From Acidisoma silvae (lineage in GTDB: Bacteria > Pseudomonadota > Alphaproteobacteria > Acetobacterales > Acetobacteraceae), in the NCBI RefSeq assembly GCF_020618775.1, contig NZ_JAESVB010000015.1, forward strand, positions 1-64,000: a stretch of DNA of 64,000 nucleotides. The letters are read 5' to 3'. Positions 43,139 through 51,344 of this stretch are shown piece by piece (the stretch's first letter is position 1; each line of letters opens with the position of its first letter). The translations under genes and the position numbers were made by a program. The notes under the pieces were generated by a model. The model saw only the letters and a list, made by a program, of their open reading frames with translations. It did no database searches and had not been told where the DNA came from.

Positions 43139-43342
43139 GTGACGACATCGACGCGACAGATCGGCGATCTCAACCGCAACCGGCAGAAGTTGCTTGCTCG
43201 CACCGATCGGCCAGGAAATGACCACAACCAGTATATCTGGGAACTTGAATGCCAGGATTGCGGCACCCGTTATGGCGCAAACGGATCTGACTTCCACCAT
43301 CGCAAGTGCCCAGCCTGTCAGGGCGGAGCGGCTGGGATCTGA
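43139..43342 (+). CDS. Small zinc-ribbon protein
   Basis: 67 residues from GTG 43139: DHNQYIWELECQDCGTRYGA, NGSDFHHRKCPACQGG. Two CxxC pairs, a form common in small proteins beside nuclease or restriction genes. Follows the HsdR-N gene by 78 bp and may be its partner. Confidence 0.65.
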   Translation: MTTSTRQIGDLNRNRQKLLARTDRPGNDHNQYIWELECQDCGTRYGANGSDFHHRKCPACQGGAAGI

Positions 43343-43412
43343 GGCTGCCGGCGTCGAGTTCATCGCTGGAGATGGCAAAGAACCGAGCGTGCGGCTGCGC
43401 AAGCGGGTCTAA
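43338..43412 (+). pseudogene. 3' remnant of an XRE regulator gene (copy 2)
   Basis: Encodes SEAAGVEFIAGDGKEPSVRL RKRV-stop, matching the C-terminal tail of the XRE gene at 41484. No HTH part remains. Overlaps the end of the zinc-ribbon gene in another frame. Confidence 0.6.
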
Positions 43413-43518
43413 ACGTTTCGGGTAGATACCATCTGGTTTTTTGGCGATGCCTGTAGCAAACCATCTCGACTCTGTAATTACGGCGTGGTGAGATAGCCAT
43501 TCAGACAGAGAGGCGGCC

Positions 43519-45126
43519 ATGCGGCTTCAATTTGGCCTAGCCCTTATAGCGACAGTGGCGCTGCCCGTTGTCGCGATCGCCCAGACCGGAACAGCTAGCG
43601 CCCCGCCATCCGGCGCCTATTTCCCACCTTCGCAATTGACCTTGCCAGCAGCCGCGCCCGCGGTTCCTGCGCCAGCTGCGCCCGACCAAACCGCTACGAC
43701 ATCTGATCCGGCGCTTGTGCCGCAGGCACCCCCGCAATGGGTGCAAACGAATTCCCCGTCAGCATCGGGTTCGGCAACCTGCGGCATAAGTGCCGATCTG
43801 GGCAATTCATGGTCTATGGAACTATTGGCCGACATCGCGCAGCCGACCATCTTTACATTGGCAATCGTGGGCTCCTACACGTTTCCCGCTGATGGGACAC
43901 AAAGTGTAGAGATTTATTACGATCACGGCCTCCAAACATTCACAGGAATGGCTTCGGGTAACTCGATCGCCATCCCGCTCGACGGGTCAAACTTTTCCCA
44001 GTTCCTTCATGGCTTCACCGCTGGCCGCTCCATGCTGATTGCCGAGCCGGGGCACCCACGCCGCTCGATCAACCTTGCTGGCTCTTCCGCGGCCATCTCC
44101 GCCCTCGGCCAATGCACCGAGGCCCATGCCTTCACCCAGCTGCCGCCGCCATGGCACGCGCCCAGCGCTTATGAGATCGCGTCTGCGCAACACGCTATGG
44201 GGAGCACGTCAGTCACGCCGCCACCCTCCGTTCCCGCCATACCAATAGTCGCCCCGGGTCCGCCCGGCGTCAATGCGCCCGCTACCGCCGCAGCGTCGGC
44301 ACCGCCGTCGGATCCAAATGCGATGCCGGTCTATCAGACCGACAATAGTCCCCAGGAAACCGACTTCTGGCAGACCGCCCGGATGTATTGGGATGACCTA
44401 GCGCCACCTCAAAAGCAGATCTGCACAGCCGTTCCGCCTGGGGGTGCTCAGCCCACGAGCTATGAGCAGTTGGCCCTTTGCACCAGCCACTTCTACATGC
44501 GAAACGAGACCGCAGGCGGCGGTTCGGGCGGCCAAAGCGAGCCAGCCCAAGCAGCGCCCAGCGTTGCCGAAGCTGCTCCGGTATCTCCATCAGACTCCCC
44601 CGCCGCTGATGCGCCAATTACGGCCGGTGTAGCCGACACCCCGCCGACCGATGCTACACCGCAGGCACCGACGGCCGGCGCCCTTGAGGCAATCGTCGCG
44701 CAATATGCTGATGCCTATGACCAAGCTTCTTCAGATTTTGCCAAAGGGGCAGAGGTAGCCCGTAGGAGCGCCGCAATCTGTAAGTTGCTCACCTCTTTGG
44801 AAGTGACCGACTGGCCGGCGACGATCGAGACGCTATCCTCCAATCACGACGGCCTTGGGGTCCTGGAGGTTCGCATAGGGCCCCACACCAAGCTCGACAC
44901 CTACAACAATGCTCTCTCGGACATGGGCTCCGACACTCTTATCAAGCCGTCAGAGCCATTCTTCGACGGATTAGCGAGCATGCACGAATCTCGGCCCGTT
45001 ATCGTCAGCGGCCGTTTCTTGCCGGATCAAAATTCGTGCATCACGGAATCAAGCCTTACCCAGGCCGGCTCTATGGATAGTCCAGACTTCATCTTTAAAT
45101 TCACAGATGTACGAGCGGCACAGTGA
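43519..45126 (+). CDS. Secreted Pro/Ala-rich protein of the element
   Basis: 535 residues with a clear signal peptide (LQFGLALIATVALPVVAIAQ, cleavage after AIA-Q about 22). Long Pro/Ala/Ser-rich linkers (about 25-75, 225-290, 350-400) separate two or three small domains containing Cys pairs. GGAGAGGCGGCC-like purines precede the ATG. Presumably periplasmic or surface. Unusual cargo in a 23-kb island; function unknown. Confidence 0.62.
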   Translation: MRLQFGLALIATVALPVVAIAQTGTASAPPSGAYFPPSQLTLPAAAPAVPAPAAPDQTATTSDPALVPQAPPQWVQTNSPSASGSATCGISADLGNSWSMELLADIAQPTIFTLAIVGSYTFPADGTQSVEIYYDHGLQTFTGMASGNSIAIPLDGSNFSQFLHGFTAGRSMLIAEPGHPRRSINLAGSSAAISALGQCTEAHAFTQLPPPWHAPSAYEIASAQHAMGSTSVTPPPSVPAIPIVAPGPPGVNAPATAAASAPPSDPNAMPVYQTDNSPQETDFWQTARMYWDDLAPPQKQICTAVPPGGAQPTSYEQLALCTSHFYMRNETAGGGSGGQSEPAQAAPSVAEAAPVSPSDSPAADAPITAGVADTPPTDATPQAPTAGALEAIVAQYADAYDQASSDFAKGAEVARRSAAICKLLTSLEVTDWPATIETLSSNHDGLGVLEVRIGPHTKLDTYNNALSDMGSDTLIKPSEPFFDGLASMHESRPVIVSGRFLPDQNSCITESSLTQAGSMDSPDFIFKFTDVRAAQ

Positions 45127-45154
45127 GCGCGTCTAGGAACAGCCTCGGCTATCG

Positions 45155-45232
45155 GCCCTCGAAGCCGCGGGCGTGATTTTCGTCGCGGAAAATGGCGAAG
45201 GGCCTGGTGTCAGGTTGAGGAAGGTCTCGTGA
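45155..45232 (+). pseudogene. 3' remnant of an XRE regulator gene (copy 3)
   Basis: Encodes ALEAAGVIFVAENGEGPGVR LRKVS-stop, the XRE C-terminal tail without the HTH. Its stop overlaps the GTG start of the next gene (GTGA), so the old translational coupling is kept. Confidence 0.6.
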
Positions 45233-46035
45233 CTAATTTACTTTCGGGGACAGCCAGCCGCCGTCCCAACACCATTGGGGGATACCTCTGGCTTGTTATT
45301 TGCCGCGCAAGTTCAGAGGCGCTGGACTGGGCGCAAGCGGTGTTCTTCGTCCTTCTTATCGCTGTCGCATTCGTGCCGCAGAACGCACCATATTCAAAGT
45401 TTGCCGACAAATATGTCAGCTGGCACGGAGGCGTTATAATTCTAGCGTGCGTCTTGCTAGTAAGATTAATCTTCTCGCCGTACTGGATTTATCGCGATCA
45501 ACAAGAGAAAATTTCTGATCTTGAATTGGAAGTGTCTGGGAATGCGGACAATACTAAAGGAGATGCATTAAAGTTTGAGCCTGCGCCGAGCGGCGGCTCC
45601 GTGCGCAAGACAATGCTCGATCACGGAGGCTACCGGTATGAAGGAATGGTGCGACTTCGTAACACAGGCAACGGATACATCACGAACGCGGTCGTACGCA
45701 TAAAAAACGCTTCTCCATCTCTTCCCGATGGGTCTTTCAGAATTTTAAAGCCCGGATCTACCCTTCAAAAAGGCCAACCGGCTGACGTATGTATCGTGAC
45801 TTACTTTGACAAAATCGTTGGGGCGCAACCTGGCACTCCAGGTTCTGAACTGCTGCGACTTGCAGCTCCCATAGCGCCTGGATGGGGTAGTCGTCCCACT
45901 GATATTTCGCCTCCTGCGTCGAACGCTCCCCTCAAGCTTGTAATCGAAGCAAGCGCTGATGGCTGCGCAGCAGTAGAGAAGCATTTTCTGATTTGGGTAG
46001 ACGACAACAAAAATCTTCAGGTTGAAGCGAGCTAG
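45229..46035 (+). CDS. Two-helix membrane protein with beta-rich C-terminal domain
   Basis: 268 residues from GTG 45229. Helices about 34-50 (AVFFVLLIAVAFVPQ) and 67-86 (GVIILACVLLVRLIFSPYWI), a short coiled region, then a beta-rich domain about 120-265 (YRYEGMVRLRNTGNGYITNA type, immunoglobulin-like). No family recognised. Membrane sensor or effector roles are possible; accessory gene of the element's right arm. Confidence 0.55.
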   Translation: MTNLLSGTASRRPNTIGGYLWLVICRASSEALDWAQAVFFVLLIAVAFVPQNAPYSKFADKYVSWHGGVIILACVLLVRLIFSPYWIYRDQQEKISDLELEVSGNADNTKGDALKFEPAPSGGSVRKTMLDHGGYRYEGMVRLRNTGNGYITNAVVRIKNASPSLPDGSFRILKPGSTLQKGQPADVCIVTYFDKIVGAQPGTPGSELLRLAAPIAPGWGSRPTDISPPASNAPLKLVIEASADGCAAVEKHFLIWVDDNKNLQVEAS

Positions 46036-46059
46036 CTCATATCTCTGAGGCAAAAAGAA

Positions 46060-46263
46060 ATGCCGACCTTCCCCAACTCCAAAGCCATTGCGAGCGCTGA
46101 CTATGACCCGACAACTCGTCGGCTAGTCATCCAGTTTCGTGACGGCTGGAAGCACTATACATACTACAACGTTCCTGCCTCAGTTTATCAGGGGCTCTTA
46201 CAGGCGCCTTCCGCGGGCCGCTATGTGGACACCCAAATCAAGCCTTACTATTCGGTTGGTTAG
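46060..46263 (+). CDS. KTSC-domain protein
   Basis: 67 residues; AIASADYDPTTRRLVIQFRD, then YYNVPASVYQGLLQAPSAGR is the KTSC fold, small beta proteins found alone or fused to lysyl-tRNA synthetase-like and nuclease domains. Overlaps the convergent integrase by 26 bp at the 3' end. Confidence 0.78.
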   Translation: MPTFPNSKAIASADYDPTTRRLVIQFRDGWKHYTYYNVPASVYQGLLQAPSAGRYVDTQIKPYYSVG

Positions 46264-47494
46264 CAACCATCATCCCCGCCACCTTCTCCGCTACCTTATC
46301 GGCCGCCGCCAGCAACACCGCATCCGCCGAGTGCACATACCGGCTGGTGATGGTCATGCCCTTGTGACCGATCAGTGCGGCGATGGTTGGCTCGGAATAG
46401 CCCAGGTCAGCCGCAACGCTAGCGAAGCTGTGGCGCAGCACGTGCGGGGTGATGTCGGCTGGTAGCTCGCCGAGCTTCGCCACCCTCGCGACAAACCCAG
46501 GGAAGCCCGACATCGTGCCCTTCCCCTTGCTCGGCGGAAACACGAGGGCATCGGCCCCTTTTCGATCCTGCGCCGCTAGGACATTGCAGGCGGCTTGAGA
46601 TAGTGGCCGCATTGAAGTGCCGGTCTTGGTGTCAGGCAGGGTCGCGGTGCGGCGGGTAAGGTCAACATCCTTCCATCGCAGCCCGATCGCCTCGCCGCTG
46701 CGCCAGCCCGTCAGCGCCAGGAACCACGTTGCGGCGAGTGCGGGCGGCCAGATATCCGAACCTGCCACCAAGCCCTCACCGAGGGCGCGGTACTCGTCGT
46801 CTGACAGGCGCCTTTCTTTCTGTCCGTCGGCATAGCGCACGACACCTCGCACCGGATTGTCGGTCCTCAGGCCCTCGCGCACGGCGAAGGTGAAGATGGC
46901 ACCTAACAGTCCAATTGTGCGGCTGGACGCCCCCTTTCCGCCCCGGACGTTCGACAATCCACGCTTCTTGCCAGTCGGCTTTCTGACCTTGCTCTCACCC
47001 TCAGCGATCTTGTGCATGAAGGTCTCGACGTCCTGCCGGGTCACGGCAGGCACCTTCATCGAGCCAATGAGCGGCTTAATGTGCGCGGTGACGCGGCTAC
47101 GGTCTGTCCCGAGCGTGGTCGACTTCTTCGCGACCCCACGCCTTGTCAGGATCCTGCCTGCCTCCGCTTCCTCTAGATACAGGTCACACAGCTCGGTGAC
47201 TGTCGCCGCCGAGCGCTTTGCCTTCTTAACTGCCGCAGGATCGCCGCCCTGCGCTACCACGCCCAGCATGCGCTGCGCTTCCTCACGGGCCTCGTCAGGT
47301 GTCCAGGGCGCGCCGTGTCGCCCGATCGTTAAACGCCGTTGCCGCCCTTCCTTGGTCCGGTAGAGAAGGACATAAGCAACCGCTGCGCTCCTTTGTCGCC
47401 TGGCGCCGAAGCCGGTTACCGTGGCGTCCCATACTTCTTCGTTCGGCTGCAGCGCCTTGATTTCTCTAACGCCTATTCTCTTCCGGTCCGCCAC
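46238..47494 (-). CDS. Tyrosine site-specific integrase
   Basis: Integrates and excises the element at tRNA-Arg. 418 residues: N-terminal arm-binding DUF4102-like domain (VTGFGARRQRS), core-binding region, catalytic domain with Arg (LTGWRSGEAIGLRW), HVLRHSFAS (HxxR), IGHKGMT (His) and Tyr in SRYVHSAD. GTG 47494 start with GGGGAAAG upstream. Its 5' end lies 162 bp from attR, beside a perfect palindrome at 47505-47527. Confidence 0.93.
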   Translation of the reverse strand: MADRKRIGVREIKALQPNEEVWDATVTGFGARRQRSAAVAYVLLYRTKEGRQRRLTIGRHGAPWTPDEAREEAQRMLGVVAQGGDPAAVKKAKRSAATVTELCDLYLEEAEAGRILTRRGVAKKSTTLGTDRSRVTAHIKPLIGSMKVPAVTRQDVETFMHKIAEGESKVRKPTGKKRGLSNVRGGKGASSRTIGLLGAIFTFAVREGLRTDNPVRGVVRYADGQKERRLSDDEYRALGEGLVAGSDIWPPALAATWFLALTGWRSGEAIGLRWKDVDLTRRTATLPDTKTGTSMRPLSQAACNVLAAQDRKGADALVFPPSKGKGTMSGFPGFVARVAKLGELPADITPHVLRHSFASVAADLGYSEPTIAALIGHKGMTITSRYVHSADAVLLAAADKVAEKVAGMMVANQPNSKA

Positions 47495-47504
47495 AGCTTT
47501 CCCC

Positions 47505-47541
47505 GTTACCTAGATTATCTAGGTAACACATAGGTAGCAGG
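47505..47541. promoter_or_regulatory. Right-end arm sites and integrase-promoter palindrome
   Basis: Perfect palindrome GTTACCTAGA-TTA-TCTAGGTAAC (47505-47527) overlapping a tandem TAGGTARCA block (47519-47541) that matches the left-end block at 24508-24530. Probably integrase arm sites and/or integrase operator. Confidence 0.6.
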
Positions 47542-47655
47542 TTCACGCAAATCAGATCACCTGCCCGCAATGCCAATCAAACCATATCTCTAATGATTTC
47601 CGATATTTGTCGACGCCATCAACGGATGGCAAATCGGATCAATCCATCCAAGAAA

Positions 47656-47702
47656 CCCTCCGAAGGCAAAGGTCGCGCGTTCGAATCGCGCCGGGTCCGC
47701 CA
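47656..47702 (+). repeat. attR: 47-bp direct repeat
   Basis: Exact copy of the 3' part of tRNA-Arg(CCG) (24414-24460). The 5' half of the tRNA is absent here, so this is not a functional tRNA. Confidence 0.92.
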
Positions 47703-47883
47703 GGGATTTCAAAGAGTTAGGCCCACTTCGTGGAGCCATAGAAAACTCTTTAGCTACTAACTCAGACAAAATTCGAGTTTAGCCCCGTCGGACGCGCTGT
47801 AGACGGCACACTTTGCAGCTGGGTCGTGGGGCGATAAGATTCCCGTGAGCGAAATCCGCGCGAATCGGGTGGGGAGGTTGCAA

Positions 47884-48696
47884 ATGGCCAAACAAAATGC
47901 GGGGTCGAACTCGCGGCATCCTGCGGTATTATCAGAGATGCAGATTCGTGCAGCGATCCCCAAGCTACATAAACGGCTGGATGAACTGGAAGCGTTGAAC
48001 GTAAATTTGCTGTCCAACGACGATGAGCCCAAACTCGAGGGTTTTTCCCACAAGATCGCTTCGACCCTTAGGGACGTCTACGGAGCAGATTCCATAGAAT
48101 ATTACGAATATAGTCCTGGCAAGCTCGCGCCACAGTTTTCTATTTTTTGGGACGGTATGGACACGTCACTCCGTGGTAATCTCAATGAAGTAAGAGAAAA
48201 AGTCGATCAGGCAAAATCGCGCTTAACGACGGCTATAGAACTTTTAGAAGAGAAGCTGCCGCAGACCGGCCAAACCGGGGAGTCTACAACTTCAGCGATC
48301 CAAGCATATCGCGGTCTGGATTTGCATAAAGAAGTCGCTCGAGTTGCTTCAAGTCGGTATTTAAGCGGCCACTATGCAGACGCGGTCGAAGCGTCAGTAA
48401 AAGCTCTCAATGCTCTTGTCCGGCTCAGAAGCGGATTAGAGCAAGATGGCTCATTCTTGATGGAAAGAGCCTTTAACCCCTCAAATCCTGCGTTAAAATT
48501 TAACGACCTTGCTGATCAATCTGATAAAGATGAGCAGAAGGGATTTATGATGCTCTTCAGCGGAGCGGTTGCAGGCCTTAGAAATCCCAGAGCCCACGGC
48601 TTCATTAATGACGATCCCGAGCGTGCACTGGAATTTATTGCATTTATTAGCTTATTAGCAAAATTACTAGATGAAACCTCTCAGAAGCCGAAATGA
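47884..48696 (+). CDS. TIGR02391/Ymh-family protein
   Basis: 270 residues. The C-terminal half, from RGLDLHKEVARVASSRYLSG through ALNALVRLRSG to LFSGAVAGLRNPRAH, is the TIGR02391 (Hypoth_Ymh) domain, a HEPN-like fold often seen in abortive-infection loci (RNPRAH resembles RN-x3-H). N-terminal helical domain. ATG 47884 has GGGGAGG upstream; GTG 47845 is in frame. Overlaps the DUF4062 start by 4 bp. Lies outside attR. Confidence 0.75.
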   Translation: MAKQNAGSNSRHPAVLSEMQIRAAIPKLHKRLDELEALNVNLLSNDDEPKLEGFSHKIASTLRDVYGADSIEYYEYSPGKLAPQFSIFWDGMDTSLRGNLNEVREKVDQAKSRLTTAIELLEEKLPQTGQTGESTTSAIQAYRGLDLHKEVARVASSRYLSGHYADAVEASVKALNALVRLRSGLEQDGSFLMERAFNPSNPALKFNDLADQSDKDEQKGFMMLFSGAVAGLRNPRAHGFINDDPERALEFIAFISLLAKLLDETSQKPK

Positions 48697-49729
48697 CCTC
48701 TGATAAAAGAAAATATCAAATATTTGTTTCGTCTACATTTAAGGATTTAGTGGACGAGCGCCAGGACACTATTCGTAATGTCCTGGATTTGGGTCATATA
48801 CCTGCTGGGATGGAGTTATTTCCCGCCGCTGACACAGATCAGTTTTCTTACATTAAGAAAATAATTGATGAATGTGACTACTATGTTTTGATAGTCGGTG
48901 GCCGTTATGGATCGGTTTCAGATGACGGGATAAGCTTTACCGAGCTTGAATACGATTACGCCGTTAGTCAGGGACTGACCGTTTTAGCTTTTATACACGG
49001 AGAGCCCGGCGAAATCTCACTAAACAAATCTGAGCTCGACAACGCAAGGCAAATTCAACTTACCTCCTTTAGAAAAAAAGTTTCTTCAGGAAGGTTGGTC
49101 CAATTTTGGACCAACCGCGAACAATTGGAAAGCCGCGTTCTAAAATCCCTCAGCCGCGCCTTCATTGACAGCCCACGTATGGGTTGGATTCGCGGCGATG
49201 CAGCCGCCAGCAGCGACCTTCTATCTCAAATTAATTTTATACGAAATGAAAAGGACGAATTGCTGAATAAAGTTAGTCTCTGGAAAGCTTGCTCCAGCCA
49301 AAGCTTGACGGCCTCGCTTCATTTTCAAACCTCACAACTATCCGCGTAATCACCAACCGCAACAACGGAACGCGTTTTATAAAGAGAGACAAGGTTGAGT
49401 CCTTTACATGGTCTCAGATTTTTTCTGCGATTGGTCCTTCTTTGATGCGTCCATCTGCACCAGGCGTAGTGTCAATTTCTCTTAGAACTTGGTTACGAGA
49501 AAATTCTGATCGCGATATTCACTCTATTTACCAAAGTGATTTGGATATTATTAAAATTCACTTTATTGGACTTGGTCTTGTCCTATCGAAGCAAGCTGAA
49601 TCGACAACAGGCGGCCTCTCTGAATTTTTAGAGCTTACATCATTGGGGCGCACTACATTAATTGAGATACTTTCTGTTAGAGACGCCAAACCTCTCATAG
49701 CTATGGTCGAAACGAGTAGCAACGTTTAA
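48693..49729 (+). pseudogene. DUF4062-family gene with frameshift
   Basis: The first frame (48693-49349) gives KYQIFVSSTFKDLVDERQD, the DUF4062 hallmark, and ends early in an unrelated tail (LWKACSSQSLTA). Near 49278 the -1 frame continues the protein (LESLLQPKLDGLASFSNL) to 49729, with a SFTWSQIFSAIGPSLM segment. One missing base explains it: real mutation, sequencing error or programmed shift. Together about 345 residues, a normal length. Operon with the Ymh gene. Confidence 0.72.
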
Positions 49730-50084
49730 ACGTTCACTGCGGTAACACAAACACCCTGCAAGCGGCATAGCTGGCAACCTCGCTTTTTATCAGCAACGAA
49801 AGACTATCGCCTTACACGGCCAGCGAAGCCTACGTTGAGATGTGTCACAGCTACGCAGCAAGTGGCTGGACCATTTTCCTGCTGAAAAACTGCGTGCCAA
49901 GACCCGCCGCCCGCAGAATTTCGCTCCTGGTGGCTGCGTTTGGGATTTAGAACGGGACGTACGTATTTTGTGAGGAGATCCCTCATTTTAAACCCAAATG
50001 GGGCTAGCTGACTCACTACCTTCTTAATCCAGAATAATATCGGAATGCGCGATTCGCGAAACCGAACGATTTAGGGAGGCCAAT
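49730..50084. other. Intergenic stretch with shared motif
   Basis: 355 bp, no convincing gene. Contains the second copy of the 20-bp motif (49995-50014) and a ribosome site AGGGAGG at 50073-50079 for the next frame. Confidence 0.45.
49995..50014 (+). promoter_or_regulatory. 20-bp shared upstream motif (copy 2)
   Basis: CAAATGGGGCTAGCTGACTC, one mismatch to 28383-28402. Lies 71 bp upstream of the amber-interrupted gene. Confidence 0.5.
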
Positions 50085-50369
50085 ATGACCAGAGAGCCCA
50101 AGCATGTAACTCTTACTTTAAAAGAAGATCAGGCAGCTTATCTCCTAGAACCCCATGGGGAGGGTGGGCACCAAAAGCTTCATGAGGTGCTTCGAGCCTA
50201 GCTCGCTGACGGAAACCTAACCGTGGATTTGAATGATGAAGAACTTGGTAAGGTCGTTCGATATATGACTCAATACGGTTCTGGTGGATTTCAAAACAGG
50301 CTTAAGAAAGCCCTAGCAGAACCTCTTGTGCGCCTCCTCGCTGGTCACGGCATCTTTCCCACGGTCTAG
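50085..50369 (+). pseudogene. 94-codon small gene interrupted by an amber codon
   Basis: AGGGAGG then ATG 50085. The frame reads MTREPKHVTLTLKEDQAAYL to an in-frame TAG at 50199-50201, then continues without further stops (LADGNLTVDLNDEELGKVVR) to TAG 50367-50369. Composition is protein-like on both sides, so a nonsense mutation of a small gene is the simplest reading. Confidence 0.55.
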
Positions 50370-50449
50370 GACGCAAAAGCATTTTCATCAAATGCGCTGC
50401 CTGCAAACTGGCCATCGGCCGACACGCCAACTCTAGGAACCAATATTAG

Positions 50450-51208
50450 ATGGAAGTGGCGCCGAATGTAATGCGGCCAGGGATAACAGACAATCTCTGG
50501 CTCTCTATGAGAAATGACTTGGCTCGTTACGTTCCACGCTTACTCGATACCAATCTCCTCATGTGCTGCACATGCGGTCGATTTCTCGAGCGTGAACATT
50601 TCGACCTTGAACACCTTATTCCACAGCAGGCTGTAAAGCTCGATCCCTTACATGTAAGGCAAAATCCCAGCACCCCCACAAACGTTAGATCGGGGAACCT
50701 CCTTCTGTGTAAAAAGCCGCTCAGATATAAAGGGAGCCTTTTACATAAGAACGGCTGCAATAGTTGGAAGGGCAAGCATTTTGACCGGCCGATTAGAGAA
50801 ATGGCAACTGGCGCTGCGTTCCGGGGAAGGCCTTCCGAACCCATGATAATAGCAGCCCTAATTCTTGCCTATTTAGCGATGGTTTCTAAGTTTGGCTACC
50901 AGATTACACTTTTGCCCAGTGGGTTAATGATGCGGGAACAATTCTTTAATCCTCATAAAATTCAGAAAGATATCCCCCTTAGAAGCCAGATGCTCCTCGG
51001 CGGCCAGCTTACCACTGACGTTTCCTCACCTGGGTGGGCAACGCCTTTTTCATTTAGCTTCGACGGTGGTGATTGTTTGGTCAGTATAAGAAATTTCATT
51101 CTTCGTATGCCAATCTCTCGTGACCCGCGTATGCCGGTCGCCCAGAATATACCGATTGTGCCAAAGCGATTCAAATTGCGTCCAGATTTTACGACCGTCT
51201 TCACCTGA
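50450..51208 (+). CDS. HNH-like nuclease of an accessory locus
   Basis: 252 residues. MCCTCGRFLEREHFDLEHLI carries a CxxC pair and an acidic-His pair; then GNLLLCKK and NGCNSWKGKHFDR complete an HNH/zinc-finger layout (H, N, and paired Cys). The C-terminal 150 residues are of unknown fold. Lower GC than flanking host genes. Probably a defence or mobile-element nuclease next to the Ymh/DUF4062 pair. Confidence 0.6.
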   Translation: MEVAPNVMRPGITDNLWLSMRNDLARYVPRLLDTNLLMCCTCGRFLEREHFDLEHLIPQQAVKLDPLHVRQNPSTPTNVRSGNLLLCKKPLRYKGSLLHKNGCNSWKGKHFDRPIREMATGAAFRGRPSEPMIIAALILAYLAMVSKFGYQITLLPSGLMMREQFFNPHKIQKDIPLRSQMLLGGQLTTDVSSPGWATPFSFSFDGGDCLVSIRNFILRMPISRDPRMPVAQNIPIVPKRFKLRPDFTTVFT

Positions 51209-51344
51209 GCTGGCAGGAGCCCTATGAGCCAGTCTGGCATAACAGGGTGCTTCGGGCGGGCGGCGCCTGATTACTGAGAAAAAGAAACCACCCGGCGGTG
51301 TCAGCATCGAACGCTTTTAGACAAGGGCCGGGCTTAACCGATAA

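Larger units (their letters stand above)
24461..47702. mobile_element. 23.2-kb integrative element / phage-satellite-like island in tRNA-Arg
   Basis: Bounded by perfect 47-bp repeats (24414-24460 and 47656-47702), with a tyrosine integrase at the right end. Contains an XRE regulator, a train of small overlapping genes, AlpA-like HTH protein, primase and helicase with iteron-like repeats, plus cargo genes at both ends. No capsid, tail, large terminase, relaxase or type IV secretion gene was seen, so it probably depends on a helper for transfer. Confidence 0.88.

Noticed and set aside
43537-43746. Minus frame opposite the secreted protein
   Set aside because: Arg/Gly/Trp-rich shadow of the Pro/Ala linker.
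47656-47702. Second tRNA-Arg gene at the right end
   Set aside because: Only the 3' 47 bp are present; no acceptor 5' strand or D-arm, so it is attR, not a tRNA gene.
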